DNA from: Romboutsia sedimentorum
Lineage (GTDB): Bacteria; Bacillota; Clostridia; Peptostreptococcales; Peptostreptococcaceae
Length of the DNA: 64,000 nt
Direction of reading: 5' to 3'
Assembly: GCF_030131845.1 (NCBI RefSeq)
Contig: NZ_JASKYM010000008.1
Span: forward strand, 1 to 64,000
The notes beneath the pieces were generated by a model. It ran no database searches and was not told the DNA's origin. It saw only the letters and a program-made list of their open reading frames with translations. Positions 56,037-64,000 of this stretch are shown piece after piece (positions within the stretch are counted from its first letter, which is position 1; the number at the start of each line of letters is the position of its first letter). The position numbers were made by a program, and so were the translations under genes.

Positions 56037-56483
56037 TTATTTAATATATTCTTCTATACAATCTAATTTATTTGCTAAATCGTCAAATTCCTGTAGATAT
56101 TTTTGATAATCTTTTTCCTCTAAATTAAGATCTTCGGCTATTCTTTTAGGAATATCTTTAGCTCTATCTTCAATCTCTAATCCTTTTTGAGTAATAGAGA
56201 TATAGATTTTTCTATCATCATTTTCATCTTTAATTCGTTCTAAATATCCACTGCCTTCTAATTTACTTAGAATAGGAGTTAATGTACCAGTCTTCATCTT
56301 TAACTTTGAACTTATCTCTTTGAAAGGCAGCTTCTTGTGTTCCCATAGCACCATCATTGCTAGATACTGTGGATAAGTTAAATCTATCTCCTTTAATAAA
56401 GGTCCATATATTCTAACTATGCTCTTTGATACAGAGTATATCTTGAAACAAAGTTGATTTTCTAATTTTAAATTTTCGTACAT
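56037..56483 (-). CDS. MarR-family regulator, OhrR-like
   Basis: Winged-helix repressor of 148 residues. Residue Cys12 in LENQLCFKIYSVSK matches the redox-sensing N-terminal cysteine of OhrR, oxidised by organic peroxides. The DNA-binding part is LPFKEISSKLKMKTGTLTPILSKLEGSGYLERI, with the wing ENDDRKIYISIT. Upstream of the nitroreductase gene; no ohr gene is in the window. Peroxide sensing is a fair inference; the operator was not found. Confidence 0.85.
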   Translation of the reverse strand: MYENLKLENQLCFKIYSVSKSIVRIYGPLLKEIDLTYPQYLAMMVLWEHKKLPFKEISSKLKMKTGTLTPILSKLEGSGYLERIKDENDDRKIYISITQKGLEIEDRAKDIPKRIAEDLNLEEKDYQKYLQEFDDLANKLDCIEEYIK

Positions 56484-56558
56484 ATTACATCCTCCTATTT
56501 TAAACCGTTACTAGATTTTTTTACTATAACTTCATAACTCTATTTTCTCTTAATGAAG

Positions 56559-56738
56559 TTAAACTTTCTGACTGTGAATTGATAAATATATAGTCTCATT
56601 TTCTTTTGCTAGACCTTTATTTTCAAATACTACTGATAGTGCATTTTGTCTAAGTGCTCTATCTGTATAAGTTGCATTATCGTATACGATTAATCTTGTG
56701 CGATAATTATATTTCAATTTAATCATTCTGTCATCCAT
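56559..56738 (-). pseudogene. possible gene remnant (59-codon frame, no ribosome site)
   Basis: An open frame of 59 codons starting MDDRMIKLKYNY and ending LSIHSQKV, between the potD terminator and marR. Its composition is protein-like, but no ribosome site or promoter precedes the ATG. No family recognised. It may be the 3' end of a lost gene or chance. Confidence 0.25.
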
Positions 56739-56754
56739 AAATTTTTTTGCAATA

Positions 56755-56801
56755 AAATAAGCTAAATAAAGTAACTTCTATTTACTCTACCTAGCTTATT
56801 T
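56755..56801 (-). terminator. potD terminator
   Basis: Stem AAATAAGCTA / TAGCTTATTT with an inner AGTAAATAGAAGTTACT stem; 22 nt after the potD stop. Confidence 0.7.
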
Positions 56802-56822
56802 ATTAGCTTTTCATTATTTTTT

Positions 56823-57878
56823 TTAATTATTTGATTTTATGTTTATCCATGCATTATCATATAATTTTTTAACATCCATAGGTAAATCAACATAGATTTC
56901 ACATCTATCCATTATTTCTTTAGACATATATGCATTAGGATTATTTCTAACTTCCTCTGGTTGTTCTAATCTTGCTTCTCTATTTGGAGTTGTATACCCT
57001 ATTTCATCAGCTATTCTTAATGCACTTTCCTTATCACTTACGAAGTTTATGAACTTTTCAGCTCCTTCAACATTTTTAGCATTATAAGGTATACATAAGC
57101 TATCAATCCAGAAGTTTGCACCTTCCTTAGGTACTACATAAGCTAAGTTAGGATATTCATCTTGAAGATTTAACCCCTCTCCAGACCATATCATGTTTAT
57201 ATCAGATTCTCCTGATGGAATCATTGTAGTTCCATTATCAACACCATATATTGGATCTACTAATTTTCTTTGATTTAATAGTAATTCTTTAGCTTCTTCA
57301 ATCTCTTTTGGATTAGTTGAATTTAAAGAATATCCAAGCTTCTTTAAAGTTGCTCCCATTGTATCTCTATAAGTATCAAACATAAAAATTTTATCTTTAT
57401 ATTTCTCATTCCATAATATATCCCAACTATCTACTTCTTCTGTCACTAAATCTTTATTATAAATAAGTCCTACTGTTCCAAACATATAAGGAACTGAATA
57501 CTTATTACCTGAATCTATTTCTAGATTTAAGTAATCTTCATACATTTGAGATATATTAGGTATATTATCTTTGTTTAGTTCTTGAACAAGATTTTTTTTA
57601 ATCATTCTTGGCATTAAAGCATCAGATACTAAAATAACATCATATTTTACTCCTTTGTTACTAACCTTTTGATACATTGTTTCCATATCATCAAAAGCTT
57701 CAATATTAACTTTTATACCATATTGCTTCTCAAATTCTTTTACAGTTTCTTTATCTATATTTTCTCCATAGTTAAAAAAGTTTATTTCTTCAGAAGAATC
57801 TTTACTACATCCTACAGAGAATACCCCCATTATTACAATACAAATTGATAAACTCAATAATTTAAATGATTTTTTCAT
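56823..57878 (-). CDS. spermidine/putrescine-type ABC substrate-binding lipoprotein (PotD-like)
   Basis: 351-residue extracellular binding protein. A lipoprotein signal peptide is clear: hydrophobic core SLSICIVIMGVFSVGC with the lipobox Cys at residue 24. The mature part follows the PotD pattern: EEINFFNYGENIDKETVKEFEKQYG, VILVSDALMPRMIKKNLVQEL, SVPYMFGTVGLIYNK and MIWSGEGLNLQDEYP. No ABC permease or ATPase genes of the potABC type are adjacent, so it must work with a transporter encoded elsewhere or have lost it. Ribosome site AAAGG. Confidence 0.85.
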   Translation of the reverse strand: MKKSFKLLSLSICIVIMGVFSVGCSKDSSEEINFFNYGENIDKETVKEFEKQYGIKVNIEAFDDMETMYQKVSNKGVKYDVILVSDALMPRMIKKNLVQELNKDNIPNISQMYEDYLNLEIDSGNKYSVPYMFGTVGLIYNKDLVTEEVDSWDILWNEKYKDKIFMFDTYRDTMGATLKKLGYSLNSTNPKEIEEAKELLLNQRKLVDPIYGVDNGTTMIPSGESDINMIWSGEGLNLQDEYPNLAYVVPKEGANFWIDSLCIPYNAKNVEGAEKFINFVSDKESALRIADEIGYTTPNREARLEQPEEVRNNPNAYMSKEIMDRCEIYVDLPMDVKKLYDNAWINIKSNN

Positions 57879-58026
57879 ACGTTAATTCCTTTCTTTATTA
57901 TACAATTCTTCTAATACCCAAACTAGTAGTGGTCAATCTAATTTACCTTATAATTTCCCATTTTATTCTATCATCTGCCACTGCAGCTGGTGATAAAATA
58001 TAAATGTAATTTAATAATAAAATAAT

Positions 58027-58076
58027 AAAAGAGGATATCTCAAAATAAAATTTTTCATTTTGAAACAGCCTCTTAT
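58027..58076 (-). terminator. mgtA terminator
   Basis: Stem AAGAGG and TCAAAAT / ATTTTGA and CCTCTT with an internal loop, T-rich behind; 12 nt from the mgtA stop. Confidence 0.65.
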
Positions 58077-58087
58077 AATTTAAACTC

Positions 58088-60784
58088 TTATAATAATTCT
58101 CCGTATTTTCTTATATATACTTTCTTTATTAATGTAACTAAAAGCATATAACCTACTATAGTTAATAATAACCATGCAAAATATATAGGTGGCATAGGAT
58201 ACATACCTAATTTAAGTCCAAAAGGAGTATATGGTATAATAGTTCCTACTAATACTCCTATAGTTGTAAATATAGTAAGGGGCATAGATGCTCTACTTTG
58301 TATAAATGGTATCTTTGGAGTTCTAATCATATGAATAACTAGTGTTTGAGACCATAAAGATTCTATAAACCAACCTGCATTAAACACCATCATAAATAAT
58401 GTTTTATCAACATTTGGTGACCAGTAACTTCCTCCACATACCATAGGACATATAACGAAAAACATCAAGATGTAGGTAGTTATATCAAACACTGAACTTG
58501 TAGGTCCTATCCATTTCATAAAGCTTCCAATAGAACTTGCATCCCACTTACGTGGAACTTTCAAGAAATCTTCATCCACATTATCCCAAGGAATCGATAT
58601 GCATGATATGTCATATATTAAGTTTAGTACCAATAATTGAACAGGCAACATAGGTAAAAATGGAAGTAATGCACTCGCTACTAAAACACTAAACATATTA
58701 CCGAAGTTAGAACTAGCTGTCATCTTTATATATTTAATTATATTTGCAAAAGTTTTTCTTCCTTGAACTATACCTCTTTCTAATACCATTAAGTCTTTTT
58801 CTAATAAGATAACATCTGCTGATTCTTTAGCTATGTCAACAGCCGTATCTACTGAAATACCTATATCAGCTTTTTTCATAGCAGGAGCATCATTCATACC
58901 ATCCCCCATAAATCCAACTACATGCCCGTTACTTCTTAGAATTGAAACTATCCTAGATTTTTGCTGAGGTGATAACTTTGCAAATACATTAGTTCTTTCT
59001 ACTTCAATTTTTAAATCTTCATCAGTCATAACTTCTACCTGATGGCCTAAAAGTATATTATTTACATCTATTCCAACTTTATCACATACATGTATAGTAA
59101 CCTTCTCATTATCACCAGTAAGAACTTTTACATCTACACCATACTCATTTAAAGTTTTTATCGCTTCCGCTGAAGACTCCTTAGGCGGATCTAAAAATCC
59201 TATATATCCCATAAGAACCATATCACTCTCATCTTTAACTGAAAATACACCTTCTGGTGAAGGATTAGTTTTTTGAGCTACTGCTATAACTCTCATACCA
59301 CTTTGGTTTAATTTATCAACAGTTTTAAAAATTTCTTGTTTAATAGATTCTGTAAGTTCTACAACTTGCCCTTTATATTCTGCAAATGTAGATATGTCTA
59401 ACATCTCTTCAACTGCACCCTTTGTTATAAGTTGTGTTTTTTTATTTTTATTTTGTAAAACAACAGACATTCTACGTCTATTAAAATCAAAAGGTATTTC
59501 ATCAACTTTTTCATAAGCCTCATTAAGATTTGAAAATCCAGCTTCTTCTCCACGTTCTAATATAGCTACATCAAGTAAATTTTTAAGACCTGTTTGGAAG
59601 TAACTAACTAGATATCCATGTCTTAATACTCTTAAATCTTCATTTCCTTCTATATCTAAATGTCTTTCTAGTATAATTTTATCCTCAGTTATAGTCCCTG
59701 TTTTATCAGTACATAAGACATCTATAGCTCCAAAATTTTGTATTGAATTTAAATTTTTAACTATAGTCTTACTTTTAGCCATTGCTAATGCACCTTTTGC
59801 AAGATTAGTCGTAACTATCATTGGTAGCATTTCTGGAGTTAATCCTACAGCAATCGATATTGCAAATAAGAAAGCCTCTAACCAATTTCCTTTTGTGAAT
59901 CCATTTATAAAAAATACTGTAGGGACCATTATAGCCATAAATTTGATTAGCACAAAACTAACTGAGTTTACTCCTTTATCAAAACTAGTTAATTCTCTCT
60001 TTTCTGTTATTGTATCTGCTATATTACCTATACAAGTATCATTTCCTGTAACAACAACAACCGCCGTTGCTGAGCCACTTACAACATTTGTTCCCATAAA
60101 TGCTAGATTTGGAGAGTCTAGATAATTACTTTCGTTTAATTTATAGGCTGATAAATCAGCAAATTTTTCAACTGGTTCAGATTCACCTGTCATGGATGCT
60201 TGACTTATAAATAAATCTTTAGCGTTTATTATTCTAACATCAGCTGGAATCATATCTCCTGCCGCTAATCTTATAATATCTCCAGGTACTAATTCGTCGA
60301 TAGGTATTTCTAACACTTGATTATCTCTAAGCGCTGTTGCCGTAGTTTTTATCATAGATTTAAGTTTTTTACCAGCATTGCTAGATTTACCTTCTTGTAT
60401 GAATTTTAAAACAGCACTCAATGTTACCATTGTTATTATTATTATCACAGTAGTTAAATCTCTATCTTGTGGCTTTGCTATTAAAAAATCAGTCGCAAAA
60501 GATACTATTGCTAACATAAAAAGAACTAATGTAAATGGATTAATAAATGCTTCAAATAATCTTTTATACCAACTATTTTCGTCAGATTGTTTTATTTCAT
60601 TTTTGCCATATATCTCAACTCTTTTTTCTACATCCTCTTGAGTTAAACCAATTTGATTAGTATCAAGTTCCTTTAATAAATTATCCATTTCTAAAGATGA
60701 TGATTTAATCAATTTTTTTACACTTTCATCTCTGTTTAATTGTTTTATTAATGTTGCTCTTTCTCTGTTGAATCCTAATTTCAT
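58088..60784 (-). CDS. mgtA: magnesium-translocating P-type ATPase
   Basis: P-type ATPase of the MgtA/MgtB group, importing Mg2+ across the membrane. 898 residues. The phosphorylation site is [13 protein letters not shown] near residue 357, actuator motif [11 protein letters not shown] near 198, membrane helix signature [24 protein letters not shown] near 320, hinge [20 protein letters not shown] near 632, and the C-terminal six-helix bundle. The ribosome site AGGAGG precedes the ATG. A long leader with an M-box magnesium riboswitch controls it. Confidence 0.96.
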   Translation of the reverse strand: MKLGFNRERATLIKQLNRDESVKKLIKSSSLEMDNLLKELDTNQIGLTQEDVEKRVEIYGKNEIKQSDENSWYKRLFEAFINPFTLVLFMLAIVSFATDFLIAKPQDRDLTTVIIIITMVTLSAVLKFIQEGKSSNAGKKLKSMIKTTATALRDNQVLEIPIDELVPGDIIRLAAGDMIPADVRIINAKDLFISQASMTGESEPVEKFADLSAYKLNESNYLDSPNLAFMGTNVVSGSATAVVVVTGNDTCIGNIADTITEKRELTSFDKGVNSVSFVLIKFMAIMVPTVFFINGFTKGNWLEAFLFAISIAVGLTPEMLPMIVTTNLAKGALAMAKSKTIVKNLNSIQNFGAIDVLCTDKTGTITEDKIILERHLDIEGNEDLRVLRHGYLVSYFQTGLKNLLDVAILERGEEAGFSNLNEAYEKVDEIPFDFNRRRMSVVLQNKNKKTQLITKGAVEEMLDISTFAEYKGQVVELTESIKQEIFKTVDKLNQSGMRVIAVAQKTNPSPEGVFSVKDESDMVLMGYIGFLDPPKESSAEAIKTLNEYGVDVKVLTGDNEKVTIHVCDKVGIDVNNILLGHQVEVMTDEDLKIEVERTNVFAKLSPQQKSRIVSILRSNGHVVGFMGDGMNDAPAMKKADIGISVDTAVDIAKESADVILLEKDLMVLERGIVQGRKTFANIIKYIKMTASSNFGNMFSVLVASALLPFLPMLPVQLLVLNLIYDISCISIPWDNVDEDFLKVPRKWDASSIGSFMKWIGPTSSVFDITTYILMFFVICPMVCGGSYWSPNVDKTLFMMVFNAGWFIESLWSQTLVIHMIRTPKIPFIQSRASMPLTIFTTIGVLVGTIIPYTPFGLKLGMYPMPPIYFAWLLLTIVGYMLLVTLIKKVYIRKYGELL

Positions 60785-61090
60785 GTTATTCCCTCCTAAT
60801 ATGTCGAGTTTTTTATAAATTACGGGAATAGATATTAATGCTATTTATAATAGGGTAACTATATAAACAGTTCTAATCAAAAACTGAGTAATATTTATAC
60901 TTTTATAAGGTAACAATAGGTTTCAATCATTTGATAATTATAATAGTTTTTAATAATCATACATCCTAATATTATTATCTTATATAAATATATATTTCCC
61001 CAGTTAAAACTATCTATTCATGTATAACTGCCACTTTTTGAATCCACCTATTCTCACCTCACTTATTTTTCTAATTAAATTTTTGGAATT
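60785..61090 (-). other. mgtA leader downstream of the riboswitch (about 300 nt)
   Basis: Lies between the riboswitch terminator and the mgtA ATG. AT-rich. No second terminator, no ORF with a ribosome site and no recognised element seen. Confidence 0.5.
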
Positions 61091-61128
61091 AAAAAATCCC
61101 TGTTTAGCTATAGCTGAACAAGGATTTT
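61091..61128 (-). terminator. M-box intrinsic terminator
   Basis: Minus strand: AAAATCCTTGTTCAGCTA pairs with TAGCTAAACAGGGATTTT (wobbles), followed by a T run. It is the expression platform of the riboswitch. Confidence 0.85.
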
Positions 61129-61129
61129 A

Positions 61130-61310
61130 ATTACATACAAAGTAATATAATAATCTAATTCGTTCAAGCTTTAGCTTCTTAGGGCAATGTAATTGCATTA
61201 AAATACACCTTCTTGTTCGATGTATCCTGCTAACCATCTAATAGTGTCTCCACTATTTCGCGGCAGCAACCCGTATCCCTAAGGTAACCTCACCTACCGA
61301 AATTTTTAAT
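61130..61310 (-). promoter_or_regulatory. M-box (ykoK-type) magnesium riboswitch
   Basis: Minus-strand sequence carries the M-box consensus: GGTAGGTGAGGTTACC at the 5' end, GATACGGGTTGCTGCCGC, a peripheral hairpin ATAGTG/CACTAT, GAAGGTGTATTTTAATGCA, and the AGCTAAAGCT arm. These match the P1-P6 conserved blocks of Mg2+-sensing leaders. High Mg2+ should favour the terminator at 61091-61128. The downstream gene is mgtA, as expected. Confidence 0.92.
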
Positions 61311-61323
61311 TCTTATAAATTAT

Positions 61324-61352
61324 ATAATATATACATATATCTATTATGTCAA
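61324..61352 (-). promoter_or_regulatory. mgtA promoter
   Basis: Minus strand: -35 TTGACA (61347-61352), 17-bp spacer, -10 TATTAT (61324-61329). The start would be near 61317, just ahead of the riboswitch. Confidence 0.8.
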
Positions 61353-61743
61353 GTATTCTATATACATCCATTATTTACATTTTTAAAGTTCATTAATACC
61401 TCCCTATGCAAGGATGACATAATAAATAGTAACTCATTGTTCACTTTTTCTATCAGATTATTTATCACCTCATAACATGATATTGACAAGAATAAAAATT
61501 ATTTATTTACATTTACATACTATCTATTTTTATTTAATTATTTAGAATTATTTGTTATATGTGCTGCTACCTTAACATCTTCGGTTTTTATATGTTTAAT
61601 TATCTAATTTGCAACTTTACTATTGATTTCCCCAACCAAAATAATACTTGGGCCGCTTGTATGCCATTTTTGTACGTCACAATCCATGGATGTATTATTT
61701 TTGGTAATTTTTTAACAAACTATGCCATTATATTATACTAAAG
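61353..61743. other. noncoding or decayed region upstream of mgtA
   Basis: No supported gene. A plus-strand frame at 61559-61741 has no ribosome site and odd composition. A minus-strand segment around 61590-61720 reads like protein for about 25 residues (TYKNGIQAAQVLFWLGKSI) before stops, possibly a remnant. Confidence 0.4.
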
Positions 61744-62112
61744 TCAATTTTCAAGCATAAAGTTTCTATCTTTTTTAATTGAGATAACAATAGTTATAAA
61801 TATGATGTTAAATGTAAAACTGGCTCAAAGAGAGGGGGTTATAAATTACTTAATTACTACAATATCTTCTATTATTCTCTGTTTTATTATGATAAAGTCT
61901 ATCCCTTCATATTCTTCTATAACGGCTATTCCTTTACCATATTTTTACCAAGAACTCTCATTATTTGCATACCTTCTTCATCTTGCATTACTTCTCCTGG
62001 AGTTTTAATAGATTATATAGCTAATAGGTATATTTCTATTTATCAAATAGTTGGAGGTGTTTTAGTAATTATTGGTCTCAGCTATAATCTGTTTATAGAA
62101 AATTCTATATAA
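61744..62112 (+). pseudogene. decayed YdcZ/DUF606 (DMT-type) transporter
   Basis: The first part reads FLIEITIVINMMLNVKLAQREGVINYLITTIS and SSITAIPLPYF, matching the beginning of DUF606 proteins (N..LA...G repeat). The frame then breaks; the C-terminal end appears in another frame as GVLIDYIANRYISIYQIVGGVLVIIGLSYNLF, the usual DUF606 ending, stopping at 62112. The middle of the protein (about 50 residues) is missing and no start codon is left. A clear frameshifted, deleted pseudogene. Confidence 0.65.
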
Positions 62113-62263
62113 AACCGTATCACTTACTTGTGATATGACTCTCCGTTACATCTGCGTATACAATAATCTAAGTTTTTATTTGTTTCATAAAACTGATACC
62201 ATATATACCTTAATTTAAACTTAAAGAATTTTTGTTTTATCTTAAAAATAATGAAAAAAACAT

Positions 62264-62306
62264 AAAGAATAAACAGAAGGCTGTATTAACCCTCTGCTTA
62301 TTCTTT
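62264..62306 (-). terminator. ABC transporter operon terminator
   Basis: Minus strand: 16-bp stem AAAGAATAAGCAGAGG with CCTTCTGTTTATTCTTT (wobbles), 45 nt after the ATPase stop. Confidence 0.75.
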
Positions 62307-62350
62307 TATTAAAACATATTATATCAAATAATTTTTATAACCTCAATATA

Positions 62351-63145
62351 TTAAGCAAACATGATTCTATCTGAAAGTTCTTCTTTAAAAGTAATTTTAT
62401 TAAACTCTTCTATAAGATCATTTTTAGTCAAATTACTCTTTTCTATTTTTCCTATATCAAGAATTGTTTCTCCCCTATGCATCATAAGCAATCTATTTCC
62501 AAATTCTATAGCATGATTTAAATTGTGAGTTATCATAATTGTTGTAATATTTTTTTCTTTAACTATACTATTTGTAAGGTTTATAATAGTTTCTGATGTC
62601 TTTGGATCTAGCGCCGCCGTATGCTCATCTAAAAGTAAAATCTTTGGTGTATTTAAAGTAGCCATTAGTAGCGAAAGAGCTTGCCTTTGTCCTCCAGATA
62701 ACATTCCTACCTTTGTGTCTATCTTATCTTCAAGACCTAAATTTAATATAGAAAGATGATTTTTAAATTCCTCTATCTTTTTTTTATTAACTCCTAAAGA
62801 AAGTCCAAAACTACTTCCCTTATTATCTGCCAAAGATAAGTTTTCTAAAATAGTCATAGATGGTGATGTTCCCTTAGTTGGATCTTGGAACACCCTACTT
62901 ATAAATCTTGATTTTGTGTGTTCTTTTAAATTAGTTATATCTTTTTCTTCTAAACTTATATTACCTGAATCTAACTCTAAAGCACCAGATATTATATTTA
63001 AAAGAGTTGATTTTCCTGCTCCATTACTTCCAACAATAGTTATAAAATCTCCTTTATTTATCTCTAAATTGAAATTATTAAAGATGCTAGTTTCATTTAT
63101 TGTCCCTTTGTTAAAACCTTTGTTTATGGATTTTATATTAAGCAT
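62351..63145 (-). CDS. ABC transporter ATPase, TrpXYZ-like (aromatic amino acid)
   Basis: 264-residue nucleotide-binding subunit. Walker A is IVGSNGAGKSTLLNIISG near residue 40, Q-loop VFQDPTKGTSPSMTILENLSLA near 88, signature LSGGQRQALSLLMA near 148, Walker B ILLLDEHTAALDPK near 168 and the H-loop MITHNLNHAIEFG near 205. The ATG overlaps the permease end by 8 bp. The Asp-Glu-His in Walker B (DEHTAALDP) is typical of the tryptophan/tyrosine transporter group, whose lipoprotein lies outside the window. Confidence 0.88.
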   Translation of the reverse strand: MLNIKSINKGFNKGTINETSIFNNFNLEINKGDFITIVGSNGAGKSTLLNIISGALELDSGNISLEEKDITNLKEHTKSRFISRVFQDPTKGTSPSMTILENLSLADNKGSSFGLSLGVNKKKIEEFKNHLSILNLGLEDKIDTKVGMLSGGQRQALSLLMATLNTPKILLLDEHTAALDPKTSETIINLTNSIVKEKNITTIMITHNLNHAIEFGNRLLMMHRGETILDIGKIEKSNLTKNDLIEEFNKITFKEELSDRIMFA

Positions 63146-64000
63146 TTAAATTCCCCCTCTCCCTTAAAGAAAATTTAAATTTATTAAATATATTATTATT
63201 ATTCATAACTATCGCAATAACCACTATTAATGATGTTATTAGTTTTAAATCTGTTGGCGGGAAGCCTAAATTCAAGGCAAGACCCACACTTAATTTATAT
63301 AAAAATGCACCTATTATGACTACTGTAGTTCCTTTTAACAACTTACTATTCTTAAAAACAGACTGCCCAAGTATAATAGAAGCTAAAGCAACCACTATAA
63401 ATCCATTTCCCATAGATATATCTGAAAATCGTTGATATTGCGCCATTATAGCTCCACTTAAAGCTACAAGTCCATTAGATATCATAAGTCCAAATATTTT
63501 CATTGTTCCTTTGCTTACTCCAAGGGAAGTAACTAATGTTTCATTATCCCCTGTAGCTCTTAATATAAAGCCAAACTTAGTTTTAAATAAAATATCCATT
63601 AATAATTTAACTATTAGAACCATTAACGCTAAAATTAACACTATCGATATATTACTAGAGAATATATTAGCCTTATTAATCATAGGAAGATTTGCCTTTC
63701 CCATTACCCTTAAGTTTATAGAATATAGCCCTATCATAACTAAGATACCTGATAAAAGATTCGTTATTTTAAATTTCACATGAAGTATTCCAGTAACTAA
63801 TCCTCCAATAGCTCCTCCTATAAATGCTAATCCCAATGATAAAAATGGATTAATCTCTTTTAATATAAATGCTGTAGTAATTGCAGCACCTAAACTAAAT
63901 GTTCCATCCACAGATAGATCTGGAAAATCTAATATAGTATAAGTTATATATACCCCTAATGCTCCTATAGCAAAGATAAGCCCCTGCTCTAAAGTACCTA
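63138..64000 (-). CDS. ABC transporter permease, TrpXYZ-like (partial, 5' end outside window)
   Basis: Membrane subunit of the importer. The frame continues unbroken to the window edge and reads GTLEQGLIFAIGALGVYITYTIL and DFPDLSVDGTFSLGAA, the family N-terminal pattern, so the start lies beyond 64000; the GTG at 63911 is an internal valine codon. Membrane segments include FLSLGLAFIGGAIGGLVTGIL, LLSGILVMIGLYSI, IVVALASIILGQSVF and LKLITSLIVVIAIVM. Family: branched-chain-type permease used for tryptophan or tyrosine. The substrate-binding lipoprotein should lie just upstream. Confidence 0.88.
   Translation of the reverse strand, partial: GTLEQGLIFAIGALGVYITYTILDFPDLSVDGTFSLGAAITTAFILKEINPFLSLGLAFIGGAIGGLVTGILHVKFKITNLLSGILVMIGLYSINLRVMGKANLPMINKANIFSSNISIVLILALMVLIVKLLMDILFKTKFGFILRATGDNETLVTSLGVSKGTMKIFGLMISNGLVALSGAIMAQYQRFSDISMGNGFIVVALASIILGQSVFKNSKLLKGTTVVIIGAFLYKLSVGLALNLGFPPTDLKLITSLIVVIAIVMNNNNIFNKFKFSLRERGNLNA

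Noticed and set aside
61353-61405. Possible short leader peptide (MNFKNVNNGCI) with GGGAGG before the mgtA promoter, minus strand
   Set aside because: Only 11 codons; overlaps the -35 region and is upstream of the start of the mgtA transcript.
61559-61741. 60-residue plus-strand frame upstream of the DUF606 remnant
   Set aside because: No ribosome site, unusual composition, no family; treated as noncoding.
1-64000. Mobile elements, CRISPR arrays, tRNA genes, phage or defence islands
   Set aside because: No transposase, repeat-spacer array, integrase or tRNA cloverleaf was found on either strand.

Overview
The window comes from an AT-rich, low-GC, anaerobic, spore-forming member of the Clostridia, most likely the family Peptostreptococcaceae (Clostridioides, Paraclostridium, Romboutsia and relatives). 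Evidence: A+T-rich codon use and strong GGAGG ribosome sites; sporulation genes spoIIR, sipL-like, yabG and a SleB-type hydrolase in the order ytd known from Clostridioides; an arginine deiminase operon; LuxS and B12-dependent methionine synthesis with a split activation domain; and a 16S rRNA start directly downstream of lysS. No mobile element, CRISPR array or tRNA was found.

Layout. Positions 1-220: extreme 5' end, leader and promoter of an rRNA operon on the minus strand. 236-18738: a long, almost wholly minus-strand housekeeping and sporulation block: yabG, veg, sipL, ispE, a GntR regulator, spoIIR, a cortex-hydrolase-like gene, ddl, murI, a DUF1934 gene, tilS, ftsH, birA, a pantothenate-type ECF S component, coaX, dusB, greA, lysS. 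18909-20917: plus-strand psuK-psuG (pseudouridine breakdown), with a palindromic operator. 21002-25070: small SEC-C, UPF0489, RluA and methyltransferase genes and a DUF3298 gene. 25113-30500: pyrF-carA-carB behind a leader with two consecutive PyrR-type attenuators. 30517-34200: nitroreductase, M29 aminopeptidase, a PfkB kinase and, between the last two, a candidate small RNA. 34328-37879: luxS, MetH activation domain and MetH as one operon (activated methyl cycle). 38187-41101: TtcA-like, an orphan CrtI-like oxidoreductase and a small membrane protein. 41166-46312: arcA-arcB-arcC-transporter, preceded by cre-like sites. 46648-53400: MerR-methyltransferase fusion, YitT, kbl-tdh (threonine to glycine), PhnA-like protein and an amidase. 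53791-60784: BrnQ, nitroreductase/MarR pair, a PotD lipoprotein, and MgtA controlled by an M-box riboswitch (61091-61310). 61744-62112: decayed YdcZ/DUF606 transporter. 62351-64000: ATPase and permease of a TrpXYZ-like ABC importer, the permease running off the window.

Most interesting point: on the minus strand at about 32964-33060 lies what looks like an undescribed small RNA (15-bp hairpin with a C-rich loop, a second C-rich single strand, then a terminator with a run of U). Its exposed CUCCCCC segment is perfectly complementary over 15 nt to the ribosome site and first start-codon base of the MerR-methyltransferase gene 15 kb away. The MerR gene's own promoter carries a perfect dyad between -35 and -10. 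Other leads are the tandem PyrR attenuators, the panT leader with two competing partners for one segment, and the psuK operator.
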